NCBI RefSeq assembly: GCF_017357105.1
Contig: NZ_CP071596.1
Location: 3,906,001-3,970,000 of the forward strand
Direction: 5' to 3'
Source: Natronosalvus caseinilyticus
GTDB lineage: Archaea > Halobacteriota > Halobacteria > Halobacteriales > Natrialbaceae
DNA length: 64,000 nucleotides
Notes under the pieces: generated by a model
The model's input: the letters and a program-made list of their open reading frames with translations, nothing else
Databases searched by the model: none
Told to the model about the DNA's origin: nothing
Translations under genes and position numbers: made by a program
Shown here: piece after piece, positions 59,213 to 64,000 of the stretch
How the letters are laid out: the number at the start of each line of letters is the position of its first letter
How positions within the stretch are numbered: position 1 is the first letter of the stretch

Positions 59213-59614
59213 TCAGTTACTGACCAGCGCCTGTCGTTCCTCTTCCAGTCGCTGACAGCCCAGGACCAGCGACTCGGGGAGTTCGTCGGCGTGGGCGTAG
59301 AGCGCCTCGAACACCACAGCCACCTCTTCGAACCGCGGACCGCGGGAGGCGACCAATGGGTCCGACTCCCACTCGACGAACCCCCGGTCGGCCAGGAAGG
59401 GAAGATGGCGGTGGTAGAGTTCCATCCGGAGCATCTCGGGGTCTTCGGGGACGTCCGGATTGATCGCCCGTTCCGGGAGCGGAACCGTCTCGTCTGGCGA
59501 GACATCCATGAGCGAAACGATGAGCTGACGTCGCGGTTCGGCCGAGAGGGTTTCGAAGACGTCGTCCCACTTCCGTATCGTGTCCGTGCCGTTCTCGAAT
59601 CGAACCATTGTCAT
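59213..59614 (-). CDS. DUF7344-type winged-helix protein
   Basis: A 133-residue protein. WDDVFETLSAEPRRQLIVSLM opens the winged helix; ELYHRHLPFLADRGFVEWESD is the recognition/wing segment shared with the proteins at 16736 and 47853. The last 45 residues form a helical tail. No membrane helix. It starts MTMVRFENG; the third residue is an equally good start. A regulator by fold, with unknown targets. Confidence 0.78.
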   Translation of the reverse strand: MTMVRFENGTDTIRKWDDVFETLSAEPRRQLIVSLMDVSPDETVPLPERAINPDVPEDPEMLRMELYHRHLPFLADRGFVEWESDPLVASRGPRFEEVAVVFEALYAHADELPESLVLGCQRLEEERQALVSN

Positions 59615-59821
59615 GCCAACACGTTCGATCTGATCCTACTTAAGCGGACGACCTAATCGAACCAACGCTGACCGGTCACGAGAGCGAAAAGTGACGGGAG
59701 CAGACTCGTCCTCGAGCGTCCTGAACAGCACTCGACGGCCCTCAGAATCGGTCGACGCCCACTGGATCGGGTGCTCGCTCGAGGGCCAGCGTTTTGGTCG
59801 TCGGCGCGGATTCGTTCGTAT

Positions 59822-60437
59822 ATGGACGTCCACCACGTCACCGAGGAGGCCGATACGTTCACCTGCAACGCGTTCCTGGTCACCGACGGACGAACCACGC
59901 TCGTCGACGCCGGCGCGATGGACGGCGTCGTCGACGCTATCCGCGAACACACCGACGCCCTCGAGGCCGTCGTCCTGACCCACCAGCACGGCGACCACGT
60001 GGCCGAACTCGAGGCCGTCGTCGACGCGTTCGACCCCGCGGTGTACGCGTACGCGGATCACCCGCTCCGGACCGAGGCGCTCGAGGCCGGCGAGACAGTT
60101 CGGATCGGCGACGAGGACTTCGAGGTGGTGTACACGCCGGGCCACGCCGACGATCACGTCTCGCTGGTCTCGGCGACGACCCTGTTCAGCGGCGACGTCG
60201 TCGTCCACGACGATGGCGCGTTCGACTACGGCAGTTTCGGACGGACCGATATGCCAGGACAGTCACGGGAGACGCTCATCGAGAGCCTTCAGCACCTGCT
60301 CGATCGGCTTCCCGAGGGCGTCGAGCAACCTGTACGCCGGTCACGGCGAGGTGTTCCACGGGGACATCAGGGACGTTATCGAGACGGCGCTCGAGCGGGC
60401 GGAGAAGCGAGAGCCGAAGTATCCCGACGAGCAGTAA
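59822..60437 (+). pseudogene. Metallo-beta-lactamase-fold hydrolase (glyoxalase II-like) with a +1 frameshift
   Basis: The frame MDVHHVTEEADTFTCNAFLV runs intact through the metal motif THQHGDHV, GHADDH and SGDVVV, about 170 residues. At 60326 an extra C breaks the frame: before it the code reads LLDRLPEGVE, after it the next frame reads NLYAGHGEVFHGDIRDVIETALERA to the stop at 60437. Removing that one base restores a 204-residue protein. The lost part contains AGHG, the last metal histidine. Either a recent pseudogene or a one-base sequence error; no other damage is visible. Confidence 0.82.
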
Positions 60438-60461
60438 TCCGGCATCATTAGTATAGTTATT

Positions 60462-60490
60462 GTAGTTGCTATGGTCTATATAGTAACTAC
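60462..60490. terminator. AT-rich hairpin after the metallo-hydrolase gene
   Basis: GTAGTTGCTAT (60462-60472) pairs with ATAGTAACTAC (60480-60490) over 11 bp with one G-T pair and a 7-base loop. It lies in the 245-base gap between convergent genes (the metallo-hydrolase and L40e), so a terminator is likeliest; an operator is the alternative. The rest of the gap shows nothing else. Confidence 0.4.
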
Positions 60491-60682
60491 AAATACGATA
60501 TTAGACGCACTGTTCGGATAGCGATACCGCGGCAATTCCACGTCGTTGCGAACCACCTTCCTCTGTAACCAGCAGAGGGGCCGTGACCTCGGACGGACGA
60601 AACGATCGCTACAGTTACTAACGCCTGACGGCGCTATCGCTACGCGACCGACCTCGAGTGGAGAGAAGAGACGCCGGATCGA

Positions 60683-60832
60683 TCAGGCCGCGCGGGCTTC
60701 CTTCGCCTTCGGGCGGAGGTTCTTGTAGCCGCACTTGCGACAGCGCGTCGCTCGCTGGGAGTTGCGGGCGTTACAGCGCATGCAGATCATCTTCTCGAGC
60801 GTCCGTTTTTCCGCGGCGTCGAAACTGGCCAT
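60683..60832 (-). CDS. rpl40e: 50S ribosomal protein L40e
   Basis: A 49-residue ribosomal protein with the zinc site CMRC...CRKC ([28 protein letters not shown]). The start [17 protein letters not shown] is the conserved archaeal N-terminus. A TATA-like CGTTATAT (read on the minus strand) is about 20-27 bases upstream, consistent with a leaderless message. Normal length. Confidence 0.95.
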   Translation of the reverse strand: MASFDAAEKRTLEKMICMRCNARNSQRATRCRKCGYKNLRPKAKEARAA

Positions 60833-60970
60833 ACCGGTCGTTAGCCAGAGGGCCATATAACGGCTGTGATCCCTCCTTCGAGATACGACCACGGGACGCG
60901 AACCTCGAGCCGCACGGAACTCGAACCGTCGAACGGTACGCTTACAACCGGTTCGACCCTTTCGCCGAGC

Positions 60971-61192
60971 GTGAGCGACGACAGGGTGACTTCGATGCGA
61001 GCGATGCTGGTCCACCGGGGCATCCAGGCAATGGGCGTGGGCTTCGTCCTCTCGGGACTCGGCGTCGGTGTGCTGCTCGCCAGACAGGACGGCGTGGCAC
61101 TCGGCGTCGTCGCCATCCCGCCGCTGGTTCTCTGCGGGGTCGGCGTCCTGTTGCTGGTGCTCGTCGGGTATCGGGGCTCGACCGAGAGCTGA
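60971..61192 (+). CDS. Small two-helix membrane protein of unknown function
   Basis: About 73 residues if translation starts at the GTG at 60971, where CTTACA at 60941-60946 would give a leaderless start; ATG codons at 60995 and 61004 are alternatives (65 or 62 residues). Two transmembrane helices ([20 protein letters not shown] and [20 protein letters not shown]) make up most of it. It diverges from rpl40e. Not recognised. Confidence 0.55.
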   Translation: MSDDRVTSMRAMLVHRGIQAMGVGFVLSGLGVGVLLARQDGVALGVVAIPPLVLCGVGVLLLVLVGYRGSTES

Positions 61193-61214
61193 TGGATCCG
61201 GGAGAGAAACCGAC

Positions 61215-61721
61215 TCACGTGTCCTCGTCTGCCAGATAGTCCGCCTGCACGGCGACGACTTCGCTCGAGTCCGCACACCCGGCGTACCGCCGCAGCGGTT
61301 CCTCGTTGAGCGTCAGGAACGTTTCACCCCAGCGAAACGGCTCGAGCAGGTCGGCAGCGGCTTCCTCGTGGCCGAAGATGCGGAGCGCCGCGGCGAGCGC
61401 CTCCACGGTCGTCAGCCGGAACGGGCGGCCGTAGTTGACGGGGTTAGCGGCGACCAGGAAGGGGAGCGCCCGGTGGACGCCCGACATCGAGAACGCGGCC
61501 TGCTCGGCGGACTCCCACGAGCAGTCGAGCGCCACGAGCGTGTCGAGGGCGTCGTCGGCGTCCGCCGGCGAGAGCGCCCGCTCGGCGTGGGGGTTGAGCA
61601 CGACCCCGTAGGGGACGGCCCGCATCGAGCGATGGAGGATCGCCCGGTCGAAGCGCTCGAGGCGCCGGGCCGTGCACTTCTTCGGGTCGTCGTCGCCCTC
61701 GTAGTAGACGTGACACTCCAC
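61215..61721 (-). CDS. tsr3: 16S rRNA aminocarboxypropyltransferase (DUF367)
   Basis: A 168-residue Tsr3-type SPOUT-like enzyme that transfers the aminocarboxypropyl group of SAM to a modified uridine of small-subunit r[54 protein letters not shown] and [28 protein letters not shown] are family signatures. Translation probably starts at the GTG of VECHVYYEG; an upstream TTG is less likely. It follows the Rieske gene on the same strand after 108 bases. Confidence 0.9.
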   Translation of the reverse strand: MECHVYYEGDDDPKKCTARRLERFDRAILHRSMRAVPYGVVLNPHAERALSPADADDALDTLVALDCSWESAEQAAFSMSGVHRALPFLVAANPVNYGRPFRLTTVEALAAALRIFGHEEAAADLLEPFRWGETFLTLNEEPLRRYAGCADSSEVVAVQADYLADEDT

Positions 61722-61829
61722 GCCTCGAGAGAGGAGCGAGGGGACCAAAAGGAGGTCGATCTCTGCGTTCCCGATCTCGTTCGGAGGATGGTACCAGAGA
61801 CGGAACCTGCCTCGAGCCGACGACCGAGC

Positions 61830-63656
61830 TCAGGCTTCGTGGATCGCCTCCCCACGATTCAGCCGCGAGGCAATCCGGAACGTCTGCTCGGCCTCGCGGT
61901 TCGTCGGGAAGTGGGCGGCCATGTACCGCGCCGTTGCGAGCAGCGGCATCCGTCGCGTACGCTCGTCAACCGGCGATTCACCAGTCCCCGCATCGGCCGC
62001 TCCCTCCCTCGCGAGCAGGTCGAACTGTCGGAACGCCGCCTCGACGTTCTGGAGCGTGTGGAAGCCGGCGTCCTCGCGGAGGAGCCCGCGGCCGAGCGTC
62101 TCCTTCAGGTCGTCGGGGTCGCCGCCACAATCGAAGAACTCGGCGACGAGTCGACCCGCCTCGTCGACCTCGCCCTCGCGGTCGAACGTCTCGAGGAGGG
62201 CCTCGAGGATCACGTCCGGCTCTCGTCCGGTCTCGTTGTCGCCCGGCTCCGGTACCGGCGCGGGCGGCGTGTTGAGGAATCGATCGAGGTAGACGCTCAT
62301 CGCAGCGTCGAACACGCCGCGGTACAGTTCGACGGCGTCGGTCCGGCGGGTCGTCTGGTGGACGGCGTTGGCGTAGGTGAAGGTGTGGTGGACCGTGTTC
62401 CAGTCGGTGAACTCGTTGGCGACGCCGAACTGGGCGACCCGCGTCGTGGCCGCTCGCGTGACGACTGCCGCGAGGTCCTCGGTCGTCGCGCCGTCGGCGA
62501 CGGCGTCGGCCAGTGCGTCGACGATGGCTTCGGGGTCGTCACCCAGCAACGTGGCCTCGAGATCGGCCGGCGCTTCCCACTCGCCTGCCTCGCGAGCGTC
62601 CGCACCCTCCGCGGCCAGCGCCTCGAGGCCGCTCGTCTCGCCCACGTCGCCGCCGTAGACCTCCTCGAGCAGGGCCACGAGGTCGACCGGCTGTCGCCAC
62701 GCCGAGGACTCGTCGCTCCGGGTGGCAGTCACCAGCGGCTCGACCAGCGACGCGAGGACGTCCCCCGCGAGGTCCCAGCCGACGTGCTCGAGGGACTCGA
62801 AGGCCGTGTTGGCGAAGTCCAGCACGTGGCCGGTCGTGAGGTAGGGGTGGTCCGTGGCGGCGGCGAAGACGATTTCGGCGACCTCGGATTCAGCGTGGCC
62901 GGCCGCGACGGCCGTCCGCAGACAGCGCTCGGCGCCGTCGGCATCACGCACCTCGACGCACTCGCGGAACCAGTCTTTGAGGCGTTCAAGGGACACCTCG
63001 CTCGTCGAGAACGAGGGCTGGTCGAACTTGGGTGGTTCGCCCGCGCAGTCGCTCGCGACGTGGCGAACGCCGGTGTAGAGCGCGCGCTTTCGGTCCTCGG
63101 GTTCGAGGTCGTCCATCACGTTCGCCATGCAACCAAGAATGGTGGCTCCGGAGGACCAGCCCAAGTCCCGGTACCGCGTGGCGAACTCGAGCGTCGTCGC
63201 CATCGGTTCCGTGTACTCCACGTTGGCGTCCAGCAGGCCGATGGTCGACTTGGCGGTCACCAGCCGCAGGTTCTCCTCGAGCCCCGTTTCCAACCTCTTT
63301 GCCCAGTGTTCGGCCGGCGAGGTCTCGAGCGGGGGGTTCGGGTCGACGTAGACGGTGCCGTCGCGGACCTCCGTCGGGTACGTGCGGACGTCGTCGGCCC
63401 ACGGATCGAACGTGTCCCCACAGGAGAGTTCGAACCGGGCGTGGTGCCAGTGGCAGGTCAGGATGCCGTCGTCGACGGTTCCCTCCGCGAGGGGAAAGCC
63501 CATGTGCGGACAGCGATTGTCGACCGCCCGGACCTCGCCCTCGTGGTAGAAGAGGGCGATGGCCGTGCCGTTCTTCGAGAGCAGTTCGCGACCGTTCTCT
63601 CGCAGGTTCTCGAGGGAGACCGCCTCGACGAACCCCGATTCACTGTCGGATGACAT
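61830..63656 (-). CDS. Rieske [2Fe-2S] protein fused to a long duplicated helical domain
   Basis: A 608-residue protein. Residues 1-107 are a small Rieske ferredoxin-type domain with ligands Cys49, His51, Cys68 and His71 (CPHMGFPLAEG and CHWHHARF). The remaining 500 residues are helical. Two segments look alike, VAEIVFAAATDH..HVLDFANTAF (about 259-286) and LAAVVTRAATT...HHTFTYANAVH (about 395-433), each with conserved His and Ala-Asn, suggesting an internal duplication and perhaps a metal site. No hydroxylase domain of the usual Rieske oxygenase type is present. Questin-oxidase-like proteins are a weak alternative. The leaderless promoter is TTTAGG about 25 bases upstream. Confidence 0.82.
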   Translation of the reverse strand: MSSDSESGFVEAVSLENLRENGRELLSKNGTAIALFYHEGEVRAVDNRCPHMGFPLAEGTVDDGILTCHWHHARFELSCGDTFDPWADDVRTYPTEVRDGTVYVDPNPPLETSPAEHWAKRLETGLEENLRLVTAKSTIGLLDANVEYTEPMATTLEFATRYRDLGWSSGATILGCMANVMDDLEPEDRKRALYTGVRHVASDCAGEPPKFDQPSFSTSEVSLERLKDWFRECVEVRDADGAERCLRTAVAAGHAESEVAEIVFAAATDHPYLTTGHVLDFANTAFESLEHVGWDLAGDVLASLVEPLVTATRSDESSAWRQPVDLVALLEEVYGGDVGETSGLEALAAEGADAREAGEWEAPADLEATLLGDDPEAIVDALADAVADGATTEDLAAVVTRAATTRVAQFGVANEFTDWNTVHHTFTYANAVHQTTRRTDAVELYRGVFDAAMSVYLDRFLNTPPAPVPEPGDNETGREPDVILEALLETFDREGEVDEAGRLVAEFFDCGGDPDDLKETLGRGLLREDAGFHTLQNVEAAFRQFDLLAREGAADAGTGESPVDERTRRMPLLATARYMAAHFPTNREAEQTFRIASRLNRGEAIHEA

Positions 63657-63762
63657 ACGAGAACGATGGATGAGGAGTCCTAAAGGCGTTCCCTGAAATC
63701 AATTTAAGCACGTCGAGCGGCAGAAACGGGTCTCGTGGTGAAAAGAGAACGCGGCGAGACTC

Positions 63763-63790
63763 GAGGGTCAAGGGTCGAGGGTCGAGGGTC
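63763..63790. repeat. Four tandem copies of a 7-base unit GAGGGTC
   Basis: GAGGGTC, AAGGGTC, GAGGGTC, GAGGGTC in the non-coding gap between the Rieske gene and the last partial gene. A simple-sequence tract that may vary in copy number. Confidence 0.85.
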
Positions 63791-63864
63791 GAATCTCGAT
63801 CGGCCACCGACGAAAACGGATTCGAAGGCGCGAAAAACCGAATTGGGATCGGATTCGAACGGGG

Positions 63865-64000
63865 TTACTTGTGTCGCTCGAGCAGGTCGTAGCTGCGCTC
63901 CCACTCGGCGTCGTCGTCGAAGTACCGCTCCGCGAGCGGCTCCTCGGGCATCTCGCCCAGTTCCTTCTTCTGTTGCTGGTAGGACGGACGCTCGTCGACG
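63865..64000 (-). CDS. 3' end of an unidentified gene (runs off the right edge)
   Basis: An open frame on the minus strand enters from the right edge and ends with TAA at 63865-63867. It encodes 44 residues ending in DDDAEWERSYDLLERHK with ELGEMPEEPLAERYF before. The acidic, Arg/Leu-rich composition and the clean stop suggest a real protein, but too little is present to name it. Confidence 0.6.
   Translation of the reverse strand, partial: VDERPSYQQQKKELGEMPEEPLAERYFDDDAEWERSYDLLERHK

Noticed and set aside
61068-63653. Plus-strand open frame of about 861 codons opposite the Rieske and tsr3 genes
   Set aside because: Same effect of GC bias. The minus strand holds complete Rieske and Tsr3 signatures.

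Overview
The window reads as a haloarchaeal chromosome. It is GC-rich, almost every protein is strongly acidic, archaeal information-processing genes are present (TFE, aIF2-alpha, Nop10, L44e, S27e, L40e, an RNA polymerase epsilon-like subunit, an archaeal tRNA methyltransferase), lipoproteins carry Tat-type twin-arginine signals, an archaeosortase is encoded, and TATA-like boxes sit about 25 bases before start codons, as expected for leaderless transcripts. The hexamer CTCGAG is very frequent. The Natrialbaceae are my best guess at family level, but that is inference from style and gene content only.

Layout. 1-8.2 kb: the start of threonine synthase, a FAD oxidoreductase, archaeosortase A with a phosphoesterase, a winged-helix regulator, a membrane J-protein, and the operon rpl44e-rps27e-aIF2alpha-nop10-PAC2 chaperone. 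8.2-9.1 kb: an initiator tRNA-Met in a gene-poor patch with decayed copies of its 3' end. 9.1-15.8 kb: a five-gene oligopeptide/dipeptide ABC transporter operon with a hairpin plus T-run after the binding-protein gene. 16-24.7 kb: hpt, a DUF7344-type membrane regulator, coaBC, a flavoprotein, a 1027-residue D-lactate-dehydrogenase-like protein, a lipoprotein and an HTH/membrane-protein pair. 24.7-30 kb: an aromatic amino-acid cluster (trpC-trpB-trpA-ADH synthase on one strand, aroA diverging). 30-34 kb: RNA polymerase epsilon-like protein, a DsbA/FrnE protein, NAD kinase and a KaiC-like ATPase.

34-43.4 kb is the most coherent functional block and looks like an acetate uptake and activation module: two acetyl-CoA synthetases flank a large Bat-type regulator, followed by a DUF4212/sodium-solute symporter pair and a universal stress protein. 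43.4-64 kb is mostly housekeeping: Trm56, the tfe-DUF2110-DUF5803 operon, purM, an acetamidase-family protein, a second copy of the lipoprotein family, a TraB/site-2-protease pair, a thioesterase, an NDUFA9-like protein, an S66 peptidase, a HAD phosphatase, an LLM flavoprotein, endonuclease dU, a frameshifted metallo-beta-lactamase-fold gene, L40e, Tsr3, and a Rieske protein with a long duplicated helical domain.

No CRISPR array, insertion sequence or complete prophage is visible. The observations most worth following are the recombinase-like N-terminus of the Bat regulator and its acs neighbours, a tandem duplication of the 3' end of the ADH synthase gene, the two lipoprotein paralogues with an identically spaced promoter motif, the tRNA-derived repeats, and the Rieske fusion protein.
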